Shown: in pieces, positions 38,901 through 46,996 of the stretch
How positions within the stretch are numbered: position 1 is the stretch's first letter
How the letters are laid out: every line of letters starts with the position of its first letter
Assembly: GCF_009674775.1 (NCBI RefSeq)
Contig: NZ_WKKE01000005.1
Location: 124,001 to 188,000 of the forward strand
Direction of reading: 5' to 3'
Origin: Flavobacterium sp. LC2016-23
GTDB lineage: Bacteria; Bacteroidota; Bacteroidia; Flavobacteriales; Flavobacteriaceae
DNA length: 64,000 nt
Position numbers and translations under genes: made by a program
Notes under the pieces: model-generated
Database searches by the model: none
What the model saw: only the letters and a program-made list of their open reading frames with translations
Told to the model about the DNA's origin: nothing

Positions 38901-39220
38901 CAAATACTACAAGATTAGACAGATCGCAATCTAGCCAGGTTTTAGGTACAGATCCTCCTGCAGCTGCATTTGTTTACGATGCCGGATTTGTAAAATTAAG
39001 AGAAGTTGTATTGACATATAATCTTCCATCAAGCATATTAGGAGAGTCTATAAAAGGAGCTTCATTTAGCTTAATAGGTAACAATCTTTGGATCATTGAC
39101 AAAAGTTTACCATATTCTGATCCAGAAGCTGGATTGTCTTCAGGTAACACATCAGGATACCAATCTGGACCTATGCCGACAACAAGAAATATTTCTTTTA
39201 ATGTCAAAGTTAATTTTTAA
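35975..39220 (+). CDS. SusC/RagA family TonB-linked outer-membrane protein
   Basis: TonB-dependent transporter that works with a SusD lipoprotein to import glycans, peptides or other ligands. The signal peptide ends near residue 22 (FAQ). A carboxypeptidase-regulatory-like domain follows (about 25-100, ISGMV/PGVSVLIKGT pattern), then the plug (FVVDGVPI to ATALYGSRAQNGAIIITTKKGK, about 120-250) and a 22-strand barrel to residue 1081. This length is normal. The SusD partner starts 11 bases later. No regulator, glycosidase or peptidase is adjacent, so the ligand cannot be told. Confidence 0.95.
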   Translation: MKLKFNGFLVLLLVLVAQLTFAQERSVSGMVSDNTGMPLPGVSVLIKGTKTGTQTDFDGKFSIKASTSQILVFSYIGMKSQEVAASSSQINVKLGADTNELEAVVVTTALGIKRERKSLGYSAQSVSAEQVGTVPTGNFVNNLSGKVAGLNVTNGTNFGGSTNVVLRGFKSILGDNQALFVVDGVPILNNNVNSADQKSGRGGYDYGNAASDINPNNIAEINVLKGAAATALYGSRAQNGAIIITTKKGKSKTDLSVEFSSSYTMSTVDKKTFPEYQKEYGQGYFGQRFSTYLGQPRARTGDDASYGPKYDGSLVYQYDSFIPGSATFGQRTPWVAAKNDPIEFFETATSTINNIALTGGTEKATYRLTYANTNSTDILPNALLSKNNFNASATYKFNDKLSSTFNATYVGQNTRNRNTTGYGGNNMAGFRQWWANNVDINDQKKFYEMGSQNFSWNQTNATTIAPAYWDNPYFTRYQNYNNDSRQRFAANASITYDVSKEFSLTGRMGTDGFTMKTEDRIAVGSVPATLGSNSNLQNLPAQPSGYALDLYNFSEQNYDFLATYKKDLTEDLNLNVLLGTNYNVQNRFSNQQMTSGGLYIPGLYTISNSASTPALPRIIDTRKEVLGLFGQATLGYKGTYYLEGSVRRDQSSALPEDNNAYWYSAVSGSVVFSNWLKDVEFISFGKLRAAYAQVGSDTDPNQLQDQYTPRNAFGSPVYSFNTTAKNPNLKPQQLDNVELGLNMQFAKNRFGFDVAWFQNKAYDQILPLPVSNATGVAFNTLNAGTLTTKGFEVTLNATPFKTANFTWDINVNWSNPNTKVTELAPGIENININSLQGGVSINAPLNQDYGQIWGTTYVLDASGNRIIGDNGAYVVSTTTDNKLGTYQADWTGGINNKFTYKNVSFSFLIDVKKGGSVFSLDQYYGYGTGIYANSVGNNDLGFPIRNTLANNGGEILKGVMANPAYTPGGTQPQYITNTTRLDRSQSSQVLGTDPPAAAFVYDAGFVKLREVVLTYNLPSSILGESIKGASFSLIGNNLWIIDKSLPYSDPEAGLSSGNTSGYQSGPMPTTRNISFNVKVNF

Positions 39221-39231
39221 AAAAAAATAAA

Positions 39232-40674
39232 ATGAAAAAAATCATAGCAATACTAGCAGTAGGCCTGTCAATGACAGCTTGTGTTAGTGAGGATACAAAC
39301 TTAGATCCAAACAGTGCGTATACCACTGTGCCGGGATCGCTGATAAATTATGCAGAAAAGGAATTAAGTGATTACGTAAATACACCAAGTGTAAACGAAA
39401 ATAACTTTAGACTTACGATGCAATATTGGCAAGAAACAACGTATGTTAACGAAAGTAATTATGACTTTACGAACAGAAACGTTTCTAATCAGATTTTTTC
39501 AGATAATTATACCAATGTTATAAACAATCTGGTTAAAGCTAAAAATATAATCAATGCTTATTCACCAACTGCAACTGAAGCAGCAAATTGGACAAAGAAC
39601 AAAAAGAATCAATTAGCAATAATTGATATTCTTCAAGTTTACACGTACCAAATGCTAGTTGACACTTTTGGAAATATTCCTTATACTCAATCTGCAGATA
39701 TTTTAGCTTTCCCATTACCAGCATATGATGATGCAGCTACAATCTACACAGACTTGATTGCAAGAATTAATGCTGACATTGCTAACTTAGATACCACGGC
39801 TGCTGGTTTTGGATCTTTTGATGTTGGTGACAATTATTATAAAGGTGATATTTCAAAGTGGCGTACAATGGCTAACTCTTTAAAATTAAAACTTGCAATC
39901 GGAATTGCAGATTCTAATCCAACTTTAGCACAAACTACTGCAACTTCAGCTATTGCTGCCGGAGTAATGACATCTGCAGCAGATAATTGCCAATTAGTAT
40001 ATTTTGCTGACTCTCCAAATTACAATCCTTTGTATGAGAACTTAGCTGCTAGTGGAAGAAATGACTATATAGCAGGTAAAACATTAGTTGATTACATGAA
40101 TGCTAAGAATGACCCAAGGATCAGTAAATATTATACAGATGTTAATGGAGCATACATCGGTCAAACAATTGGTGAAGGTGGAGAATTTGCAGATTTCTCA
40201 AATATTGGAGAATTTGCTTATACACCAACAACCCCTGGTATTATCCTGAACTATACTGAGGTTGCTTTCTATGTTGCTGAAGCTAACGCCCGTTGGAACA
40301 CTGCTGCTGCTGCAACAGCTTACAATACAGCTGTTACCGCTTCTATCGTAGAATGGGGTGGAACACCGACAGAAGCAGCAACTTATCTTGCAGCTAACCC
40401 ATATGATGCAGTTAATTGGAAAAAATCAATTGGAGAGCAAGCCTGGGTAGCGATGTTTAATCAAGGTATCACTTCCTGGAATTTCTGGAGAAGATTAGAC
40501 TTCCCTGTTTTATTAGCTCCTGCTACAGCTATTACTAATGCTGGTGGTAAAGTTCCGGTAAGAATGGCTTACCCTGTGAAAGAACAACAAGTAAATAACT
40601 CAAACTGGAAAGCTGCATCTACAGCTATCGGTGGAGATTTACTAACAACAAAATTATTCTGGGATAAATTCTAA
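39232..40674 (+). CDS. SusD/RagB family surface lipoprotein
   Basis: Lid protein of the SusCD complex. The signal peptide ends in a lipobox with Cys17 (SMTAC). The 480-residue protein has the features of the SusD-like group that captures non-starch ligands: TDLIARINADIANLD, the YKGDISKWRTMANSLKLKLAI block containing the TPR-like helices, and the closing WNFWRRLDFPVL. Translation start is preceded by an A-rich stretch. A terminator lies 25 bases after the stop, so the operon contains only the two genes. Confidence 0.93.
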   Translation: MKKIIAILAVGLSMTACVSEDTNLDPNSAYTTVPGSLINYAEKELSDYVNTPSVNENNFRLTMQYWQETTYVNESNYDFTNRNVSNQIFSDNYTNVINNLVKAKNIINAYSPTATEAANWTKNKKNQLAIIDILQVYTYQMLVDTFGNIPYTQSADILAFPLPAYDDAATIYTDLIARINADIANLDTTAAGFGSFDVGDNYYKGDISKWRTMANSLKLKLAIGIADSNPTLAQTTATSAIAAGVMTSAADNCQLVYFADSPNYNPLYENLAASGRNDYIAGKTLVDYMNAKNDPRISKYYTDVNGAYIGQTIGEGGEFADFSNIGEFAYTPTTPGIILNYTEVAFYVAEANARWNTAAAATAYNTAVTASIVEWGGTPTEAATYLAANPYDAVNWKKSIGEQAWVAMFNQGITSWNFWRRLDFPVLLAPATAITNAGGKVPVRMAYPVKEQQVNNSNWKAASTAIGGDLLTTKLFWDKF

Positions 40675-40698
40675 TTTATTCTCAAATAAACATATTAA

Positions 40699-40732
40699 AA
40701 CCACTCTGTTCATTCAGAGTGGTTTTTTTTTA
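40699..40732 (+). terminator. Terminator of the SusC/SusD operon
   Basis: Stem AAACCACTCTG with CAGAGTGGTTT around a 6-base loop, followed by a run of nine T residues. Confidence 0.9.
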
Positions 40733-40747
40733 TATCAACATTATGCC

Positions 40748-40755
40748 TATATTTG
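40748..40755 (+). promoter_or_regulatory. Candidate -7 element TATATTTG abutting the rlmB start
   Basis: TATATTTG ends 4 bases before the ATG at 40760. With the upstream terminator only 15 bases away, there is no room for another promoter, so a leaderless rlmB mRNA is a real possibility. Confidence 0.45.
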
Positions 40756-40759
40756 CCCC

Positions 40760-41494
40760 ATGGAAAAAGAACATCAAATATTTGGAATTAGAGCCATTAT
40801 AGAAGCAATTCAGGCAGGTAAGGAAGTAGACAAAGTATTCATCCAAAAGGAAATTTCAGGTGAATTAATGAAAGATTTAATGAAGGTGATGAAACGCGCC
40901 AACATCAATTTCTCTTATGTCCCTGTAGAAAAGCTAAACAGATTAACACCCAATAATCATCAGGGTGCTGTAGCAACAATTTCACCTATTGGTTTTATTG
41001 ACTTAGAACACCTTGTAGAATCTACCATTGAATCCGGTGCAAAACCCTTGTTTCTAATATTGGATCAAATCTCGGATGCAAGAAATTTTGGTGCTATTAT
41101 CCGTACTGCCGAATGTACCGGTGTAAACGGAATTATTGTTCAAAAAGCCGGATCTGCCCCTGTAAACGGAGATACTGTAAAAACATCAGCAGGTGCTGTT
41201 TTTAATGTTCCAATCTGTAAAGTGGAGCATATAAAAGATGCTATATTCTATCTTCAGGGATCAGGAATTAAAACTGTTGCTGCAACTGAAAAAACTGAGC
41301 ACAATATTTATGATTTATCATTAAATGAACCTGTGGCCATTATTATGGGATCTGAAGACCGTGGAATAAACCCTTCGGTACTTAAAATTGTAGATGAAAA
41401 AGCAAAACTTCCAATGTTTGGAACAATAGGTTCTTTAAATGTATCGGTGGCCTGTGGTGCTTTTTTATACGAAGCTGTCCGCCAAAGAAGTTAA
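40760..41494 (+). CDS. rlmB: 23S rRNA 2'-O-ribose methyltransferase, RlmB type (SpoU family)
   Basis: Methylates the ribose of a guanosine in 23S rRNA (G2251 in E. coli) using SAM. The N-terminal substrate-binding domain (HQIFGIRAIIEAI) is followed by the trefoil-knot SPOUT domain. Its three motifs are present: DARNFGAIIRTAECTGVNGI, IIMGSEDRGI and GSLNVSVACGAFLYE. 244 residues, full length. Confidence 0.93.
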   Translation: MEKEHQIFGIRAIIEAIQAGKEVDKVFIQKEISGELMKDLMKVMKRANINFSYVPVEKLNRLTPNNHQGAVATISPIGFIDLEHLVESTIESGAKPLFLILDQISDARNFGAIIRTAECTGVNGIIVQKAGSAPVNGDTVKTSAGAVFNVPICKVEHIKDAIFYLQGSGIKTVAATEKTEHNIYDLSLNEPVAIIMGSEDRGINPSVLKIVDEKAKLPMFGTIGSLNVSVACGAFLYEAVRQRS

Positions 41495-41589
41495 CAATCA
41501 AAATCTCCAGATTGGTATCGGATCATTTTAAATAAAATAAAATGCTTCATTACTCAACCTTAAAGTGATTACAACAAAAAATATTCAGT

Positions 41590-41630
41590 ATCCATAACAG
41601 TCTTTTGTAAAACTGTTATGGATTTTTTTT
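41590..41630 (+). terminator. Intrinsic terminator of rlmB
   Basis: Perfect 12-bp stem (41590-41601 with 41612-41623), 10-base loop and eight T residues, about 95 bases after the rlmB stop. Confidence 0.87.
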
Positions 41631-41714
41631 ATGAAGCCTGAAAGCGAATTTTAAATCAATCTTCTTACTTTGTACTTACTATCGGTAATGAAAGTTCCGT
41701 TCAGCCTATTCAAG

Positions 41715-42482
41715 CTATTCATTTTTATCTAGCTCTTCACTTTTTCTAATTGTGTAATTCACTAAAACATTTGAATTAAAATAAGTCATTAAATCCTCTG
41801 CTTCCTCTTCCTGAACTTCCGTATTGACAAAATTACCCTCTGCATCAAAATGCTTCATAAAAGGATCGGCTTCCGGATTAAAATCTGGTTTTTGCCACTC
41901 GTAAACAATCGGCTTCGCATAATCAGGAGTTTTATAAAAAAGGGTAAGCGCAAAACCCGTTACAAAACCAGCCAGATGTCCTTCCCAGGAAATTGTATTA
42001 TCAACATCCGGAAAAACATACCAAATCATCCCGCCATAAAGTAAAACGACAGAAAAAGACAACGCAACTAATCTGTAATATCTGGTCTGTATTCCTTTAA
42101 AAAAGATAAAACTTACCAATACATAAATTAATCCACTTGCTCCAATATGATAATTTTCCCTGCCGATGATCCAGGTAATCAAGCCCGAGAATAAAATTCC
42201 ATAACCAAGAACCGCATAAACCTGTTTTGGATAAAAAAACTGCATCGCAGCCAACAATACTAACAGAGGAATAGAGTTATTATACAAATGACCCAGATTT
42301 TCATGAATAAACGGGCTGAATAAAACGCCTTGTAAACCTGAAAAATCCCGGGGATAAATTCCGTTTTGGTAAAAATCAAAATCGAAACGAATTTGAAACC
42401 AATACACTATCCAAAGAAAAAGCACAAAAAATACCGGAAGTCCGATAACAGCATTTGAAAACTTAAAATGATCGTCATTCAT
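41715..42482 (-). CDS. Rhomboid family intramembrane serine protease
   Basis: Six-helix membrane protease that cleaves transmembrane substrates. The catalytic serine is Ser116 in GASG and the catalytic histidine is His169 in GHLAG; HENLGHLYNN (residues 60-69) supplies the oxyanion-side His/Asn. 255 residues with an acidic C-terminal cytoplasmic tail of about 60. Neighbours give no hint of a substrate. It converges with rlmB. Confidence 0.9.
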   Translation of the reverse strand: MNDDHFKFSNAVIGLPVFFVLFLWIVYWFQIRFDFDFYQNGIYPRDFSGLQGVLFSPFIHENLGHLYNNSIPLLVLLAAMQFFYPKQVYAVLGYGILFSGLITWIIGRENYHIGASGLIYVLVSFIFFKGIQTRYYRLVALSFSVVLLYGGMIWYVFPDVDNTISWEGHLAGFVTGFALTLFYKTPDYAKPIVYEWQKPDFNPEADPFMKHFDAEGNFVNTEVQEEEAEDLMTYFNSNVLVNYTIRKSEELDKNE

Positions 42483-42575
42483 AATTCCAATAATAGGTTC
42501 AAAAGTTAATTATCAAAAAACTATCCAAATATAATTTACTGATAATTTGTCAGCTAACCGAAAATATCCTTAGAT

Positions 42576-42665
42576 ACGCTTTTTAGCCCTGATTGTCCCG
42601 AGACTTCGGGAAGTATCCTTTTTCTGGCTTCTTTAGCCGGAAAAAGATATAGCAAACAGCAGGAA
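42576..42665. repeat. Intergenic element with two hairpins
   Basis: Between the divergent rhomboid and rarA genes. A 6-bp stem (42596-42601 with 42606-42611, TCCCGA/TCGGGA) is followed by a 12-bp stem with one wobble (42618-42629 with 42635-42646). The phrase around it, AGCCCTGAT...ATCCTTTTT...GATATAGC...AGCAGGA, resembles a dispersed intergenic repeat I associate with Flavobacterium genomes. This is from memory and untested here. Confidence 0.5.
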
Positions 42666-42714
42666 TTAGCTCCTTAAAATAACAAAATTAAATTGAAAAC
42701 AGTAATTTTACAAA

Positions 42715-43992
42715 ATGGAAGCACCGTTAGCAGAGCGTATTCGCCCACAAAAATTAGAAGATTATATTAGTCAGCAGCATTTGGTTGGCCCAAACGGTTC
42801 GTTGACACAACAAATATCAAAAGGCATTATACCTTCTCTGATCTTTTGGGGGCCGCCGGGAACCGGAAAAACGACATTAGCGCAGATTATTGCACAGGAA
42901 TCAAAACGTCCTTTTTATATTTTGAGTGCCATAAATTCCGGAGTAAAAGATATTCGCGATGTCATTGAAAAAGCAAAACAAAGTGGCGGTTTATTTACTG
43001 CCAGAAACCCGATTTTGTTTATTGACGAGATTCACCGATTTAGTAAGTCGCAACAGGATTCTCTTTTGGCTGCTGTAGAGAAAGGATGGATCACATTAAT
43101 TGGAGCTACCACGGAAAATCCAAGTTTTGAAGTCATACCCGCCTTACTTTCCCGCTGTCAGGTTTATATACTGAATGCTTTCAGCAAAAACGATCTCGAA
43201 GCCCTTTTACAGCGTGCGATGAAAACCGATACTGAATTGGCTTCAAAAAATATAGTACTGAAAGAAACAGAGGCTTTATTAAGACTTTCTGGCGGAGATG
43301 GCAGAAAATTGCTTAATATCTTTGAATTAGTGGTGAATGCATCTCCGGAAGGAGAAATTGTTATTACCAATGACCGTGTATTTGAACTGGTACAGCAAAA
43401 TACAGTTTTGTACGATAAAACCGGAGAGCAGCATTACGATATTGTTTCTGCCTTTATAAAATCAATCCGGGGAAGTGATCCCAATGGAGCTGTTTATTGG
43501 CTGGCCAGAATGATTGAAGGCGGCGAGGATGTAAAATTTATTGCCCGAAGAATGCTGATTTTATCAAGCGAAGACATTGGAAATGCTAATCCTACCGCTT
43601 TTATTATGGCCAATAATACCTTTCAGGCTGTATCGACAATTGGTTATCCTGAAAGCCGGATTATATTAAGTCAGTGCGCTATTTATTTGGCTACTTCGCC
43701 CAAAAGTAACGCTTCGTATATGGCCATAGGAAATGCACAGCAATTGGTCAAACAAACGGGTGATTTGCCGGTTCCGATTCATTTGAGAAATGCTCCTACT
43801 AAATTGATGAAAGAACTCGGTTATGGTGAAGATTACAAGTATTCTCACGATTATGCCAATAATTTTGCAGAACAGGAATTTTTACCGGATGCTATAAAAG
43901 AAACGGTTCTTTACAATCCGGGAAGCAATTCAAGAGAGAACAGCAACCGCGAATTTTTAAAGAACCGCTGGAAAGACAAATATGGTTACTAA
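42715..43992 (+). CDS. rarA: Replication-associated recombination protein A (RarA/MgsA)
   Basis: AAA+ clamp-loader-like ATPase that acts at stalled replication forks. Walker A is GPPGTGKT (residues 46-53) and Walker [11 protein letters not shown] (about 99-108). The sensor 1 segment is [11 protein letters not shown]. The C-terminal tetramerisation domain has [22 protein letters not shown] and ends in [11 protein letters not shown]. 425 residues. Confidence 0.95.
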   Translation: MEAPLAERIRPQKLEDYISQQHLVGPNGSLTQQISKGIIPSLIFWGPPGTGKTTLAQIIAQESKRPFYILSAINSGVKDIRDVIEKAKQSGGLFTARNPILFIDEIHRFSKSQQDSLLAAVEKGWITLIGATTENPSFEVIPALLSRCQVYILNAFSKNDLEALLQRAMKTDTELASKNIVLKETEALLRLSGGDGRKLLNIFELVVNASPEGEIVITNDRVFELVQQNTVLYDKTGEQHYDIVSAFIKSIRGSDPNGAVYWLARMIEGGEDVKFIARRMLILSSEDIGNANPTAFIMANNTFQAVSTIGYPESRIILSQCAIYLATSPKSNASYMAIGNAQQLVKQTGDLPVPIHLRNAPTKLMKELGYGEDYKYSHDYANNFAEQEFLPDAIKETVLYNPGSNSRENSNREFLKNRWKDKYGY

Positions 43993-44008
43993 AACCTTAT
44001 TTTATATT

Positions 44009-44755
44009 TTAGAATTTAACGGATACTTTTTCAGATACCATTTTATCATTTTGGTAATATTCAAAGAACCACTGATTATCTTTAGCATTTAAAGTTCCCT
44101 GAATGCCATCTTTAATTGCTATAAACGAATCGGCACGAGACGTTTTAAGTAATTTCATTACTACTTTTGGCGTTTTATCAATTAATTGATATCCTGTTTC
44201 AGTAGGCTGTGCATAAAGTAAATTCGGATCTGAAACATCTGCAACCGGAGCAGCAACAACTGTATTAGTTACAACAGGAAGTGATGCACCAGCGTTAGAC
44301 ACTTTAACCGCAGATGTTGCTGCAACAGCATTTCCACTGTATTTATAATGTAAGGCATTTACAGACACGAATGCCTGTTCAAGAGCTTCTCTGTAAGCAA
44401 TCTCATAATCTTTCTCCTTACTTTTTCCAATTTCAGAAGTATAAACTATTTTTCCGTAGCAATCTTTTAACTGAACAAAAAGCTTTGTCACCAGGAAACC
44501 ATTTTCTTTTTTTACATCAACGTATAAAAGCTGACAACGATCACTAAATTCGGCAGGAATTTCTTCATTGACATAAAATGCTTTAAAACCGGCCTTTACT
44601 AAATTTGATTTAGTACTCGTGGCTAATCTGTACTGATTATCGGTCTTAAGAAATTCATATTTTAACGGAATAATTACAGCTTTGTAATCGTTAACAGATT
44701 GTGAAAATCCAATAACTGAAACTAAAAGTGCAATCAATAAAAATTTAATTCTCAT
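44009..44755 (-). CDS. Exported protein of unknown function
   Basis: 248 residues with a signal peptide (MRIKFLLIALLVSVIGFSQS). No family is recognised. The first 130 or so residues contain two Tyr/Lys-rich beta stretches (VIIPLKYEFL, KLFVQLKDCYGKIVYTSEIG) and a helix (AYREALEQAFVSVNALHYKY) that look like a small alpha-beta domain. An Ala/Val-rich linker (about 143-175) leads to a C-terminal beta domain of about 70 residues. Last gene of a tight radC-yjjG-unknown operon, with gaps of 3 and 2 bases. Convergent with rarA with no visible terminator between. Confidence 0.75.
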   Translation of the reverse strand: MRIKFLLIALLVSVIGFSQSVNDYKAVIIPLKYEFLKTDNQYRLATSTKSNLVKAGFKAFYVNEEIPAEFSDRCQLLYVDVKKENGFLVTKLFVQLKDCYGKIVYTSEIGKSKEKDYEIAYREALEQAFVSVNALHYKYSGNAVAATSAVKVSNAGASLPVVTNTVVAAPVADVSDPNLLYAQPTETGYQLIDKTPKVVMKLLKTSRADSFIAIKDGIQGTLNAKDNQWFFEYYQNDKMVSEKVSVKF

Positions 44756-44757
44756 AA

Positions 44758-45444
44758 TTATAAATATTTTTTAAGTTCTAATAAATGATTTATTTGTTTA
44801 ATGTTTTCAGGTGCTTCAATTTTCTTATCATTAAAGAAGATCGCATCTAAACCGGCATTCAATGCCCCATTTACATCTGCATCTAGGCAGTCTCCAATCA
44901 TAATTGAATTTTCCTTTGCAGCCTGAGCCAGATTCAATGCATAATCAAAGATAATACTATTTGGCTTTTTTACACCCGCCAGCTCTGAATTTGTTATGGT
45001 AACAAAATAATCCGATAGTTGTGCATTCCTGATTTTTTTATCCTGAACACCGGCAAAGCCGTTAGTAATGATATGTAATCTGTATTTTGGCTTCAAATAT
45101 TCCAGAACTTCAATAGCGCCATCAAAAAGATAATTATTCTCTGTTAAAAGTTCAATATAATCGTTTGCAATGGCATCAATATCGCGATCCGAAATCTCGT
45201 GATTTAGAGCGTCAAAGGAGAATTTCAGCCGGTTATAACGCAACTCCTTATGGGTAATTTTATCATGTTGGTATAATTTCCAGCACGCCTGATTGATGGG
45301 CATGTACTTCTCTATAAAATCAGCTGTGATTATGTGCGGGTAATTAGCTTTAAAAATGCGATCGAAAGCCATCGCTGAATTTTTATCAAAATCCCAAAGT
45401 GTGTGGTCTAAATCGAAAAAGATATCGGTAATAGTAGTACTCAT
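44758..45444 (-). CDS. yjjG: YjjG-family noncanonical pyrimidine nucleotidase (HAD superfamily)
   Basis: Dephosphorylates damaged or unusual pyrimidine nucleotides to keep them out of DNA and RNA. HAD motif I is FFDLDHTLWDFD (nucleophile Asp11, acid Asp13). Motif II is HIITNGF and motif IV is MIGDCLDADVNGALNAG. 228 residues. Co-transcribed with radC, a plausible link with genome maintenance. Confidence 0.88.
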   Translation of the reverse strand: MSTTITDIFFDLDHTLWDFDKNSAMAFDRIFKANYPHIITADFIEKYMPINQACWKLYQHDKITHKELRYNRLKFSFDALNHEISDRDIDAIANDYIELLTENNYLFDGAIEVLEYLKPKYRLHIITNGFAGVQDKKIRNAQLSDYFVTITNSELAGVKKPNSIIFDYALNLAQAAKENSIMIGDCLDADVNGALNAGLDAIFFNDKKIEAPENIKQINHLLELKKYL

Positions 45445-45447
45445 ATA

Positions 45448-46137
45448 TTAAAAAATTCCTTCATCTACAAAACTATAATATTTTGTTTCAGTAATAATCA
45501 AATGGTCTAAAACTTTAACATCTAAGCTATCCCCTGCCCATTTTAATTTCTTTGTAATTTTTATATCGGCATCACTTGGCTTTAATGCTCCTGAAGGGTG
45601 ATTGTGACACAAAATCAAGCCTGTAGCATTAATTTCTAAAGCCAATTTAAAAACCAAACGCACATCGACAATTGTACCTGATATCCCTCCTTTACTTAAT
45701 TGGGATTTAGAAATCACTTTATTCGAATTATTCAGAAAAAGCACCCAAAATTCTTCATGTGGCAATTCGCCAATTATGGGCTGCATAATGTCAAAAACCA
45801 TTTTACTGGATGTAATTTTAGTTAATTCCAGAGTATCTTCAGCTCTTCTGCGACGCCCCAGTTCTAAGGCTGCTATAATCATTATTGCTTTGGCCTGCCC
45901 AATTCCTTTGAAATTCATCAATTCTGAAACAGACATCTTACCAAGTGTATTCAGACTATCGGCCCCAGCCAAAATTCTTTTGCTCAAACTAACAGCTGAT
46001 TCGTTTCTGCTCCCTGAACCAATCAAAATCGCAATTAACTCAGCGTTACTTAAAACACTTTTACCTTTTGACATTAATTTTTCACGCGGTTTGTCTTCGT
46101 CTGACCATTTTGTAATAGGAAAATATTGGGCCTCCAT
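45448..46137 (-). CDS. radC: RadC family JAMM-domain protein
   Basis: Named DNA repair protein RadC, although its molecular role remains unsettled. An N-terminal helix-hairpin-helix region (MNFKGIGQAKAIMIIAALELGRR) precedes the JAB/MPN metal-binding domain with HNHPSG and the downstream Asp (about residues 178-189). 229 residues, full length. Confidence 0.94.
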   Translation of the reverse strand: MEAQYFPITKWSDEDKPREKLMSKGKSVLSNAELIAILIGSGSRNESAVSLSKRILAGADSLNTLGKMSVSELMNFKGIGQAKAIMIIAALELGRRRRAEDTLELTKITSSKMVFDIMQPIIGELPHEEFWVLFLNNSNKVISKSQLSKGGISGTIVDVRLVFKLALEINATGLILCHNHPSGALKPSDADIKITKKLKWAGDSLDVKVLDHLIITETKYYSFVDEGIF

Positions 46138-46250
46138 TGGTACTAAATTAAATAATATCTTATTCTGCTAAACTAATAAAAAAATAAGAAAATTCATTCA
46201 TTAAAATATAAATTGTTATTTTTATTATCCTTAATTTTAAAACAAAAAAG

Positions 46251-46877
46251 ATGAAACAGATTTATATTCTTTTGTTCGTGCTCTTATCATATTCCTGCCA
46301 GCAGAAAGAAAAAGAACAAACTGCATCTCTCCCAACTAGCGCAACCACAAAAACATTTGAAGAAAGATTATCTGATGCTGCCATATCTGTAATCGACCCG
46401 ACAATAGATTATGATCCAGCTTATTTTTCAATAGCCTATCCTAACGGTGATGTTCCTAAGAACAAAGGTGTGTGTACAGATGTCATCATTCGCTCGTACA
46501 GAAAATTAGGTATTGATTTACAAAAAGAAGTCCATGAAGATATGGTTACCTATTTTACTGAATATCCCAATCTGGAAAAATGGGGAATGACAAAAACTGA
46601 CACCAACATCGATCACAGAAGAGTGCCCAATTTAGAAGTTTTCTTTGAAAGAAAAGGCGAAAAACTTACTGTAAGCCAAGATCCTGCCACTTATAAAACA
46701 GGAGAAATAGTAACCTGGATGATCAACGGAAAGCTTCCTCACATCGGGATCGTTACCAACAAAAAATCAAAAGACGGAAAACGAAATCTCATTGTGCATA
46801 ACATTGGCGGAGGCCAGGTTCTGGAAGATTGTTTATTTGAATATGAAATTACAGGACACTACCGTTATTGGAAATAA
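46251..46877 (+). CDS. DUF1287 family lipoprotein (NlpC/P60-like fold suspected)
   Basis: 208 residues with a lipobox (LLSYSC, Cys16). The conserved DUF1287 blocks are VCTDVIIRSYRKLGIDLQKEVHEDM, HRRVPNLEVFFERKG, GEIVTWMINGKLPHIGIV and HNIGGGQVLEDCLFEYEITGHYRY. The Cys in VCTD with the His in LPHIGIV would suit a papain-like cysteine hydrolase, but activity is not established for the family. Alone on its strand, divergent from radC. Confidence 0.85.
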   Translation: MKQIYILLFVLLSYSCQQKEKEQTASLPTSATTKTFEERLSDAAISVIDPTIDYDPAYFSIAYPNGDVPKNKGVCTDVIIRSYRKLGIDLQKEVHEDMVTYFTEYPNLEKWGMTKTDTNIDHRRVPNLEVFFERKGEKLTVSQDPATYKTGEIVTWMINGKLPHIGIVTNKKSKDGKRNLIVHNIGGGQVLEDCLFEYEITGHYRYWK

Positions 46878-46914
46878 AATTCCAAACTTGAAATTCCAAA
46901 CTTGAAATTCCAAA
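46877..46914. repeat. Three tandem AAATTCCAAACTTG repeats
   Basis: Two complete 14-base units and a third partial one begin at the last base of the DUF1287 stop codon. Similar AATTCCAAA words occur at 48353-48390 and 55620-55655, so this is a local flavour of spacer DNA. Confidence 0.75.
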
Positions 46915-46933
46915 TCCCAATAAAAATTTAAAA

Positions 46934-46966
46934 TAAAAAAAAGCCAATCACAAAACTGCAATTGGC
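46934..46966 (-). terminator. Terminator of mpl
   Basis: Stem GCCAAT with ATTGGC (46943-46948 with 46961-46966, extendable by mismatched ends), followed on the minus strand by eight T residues. Confidence 0.7.
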
Positions 46967-46996
46967 CATTATCTCATTTTCAAATTATCTAATTCT

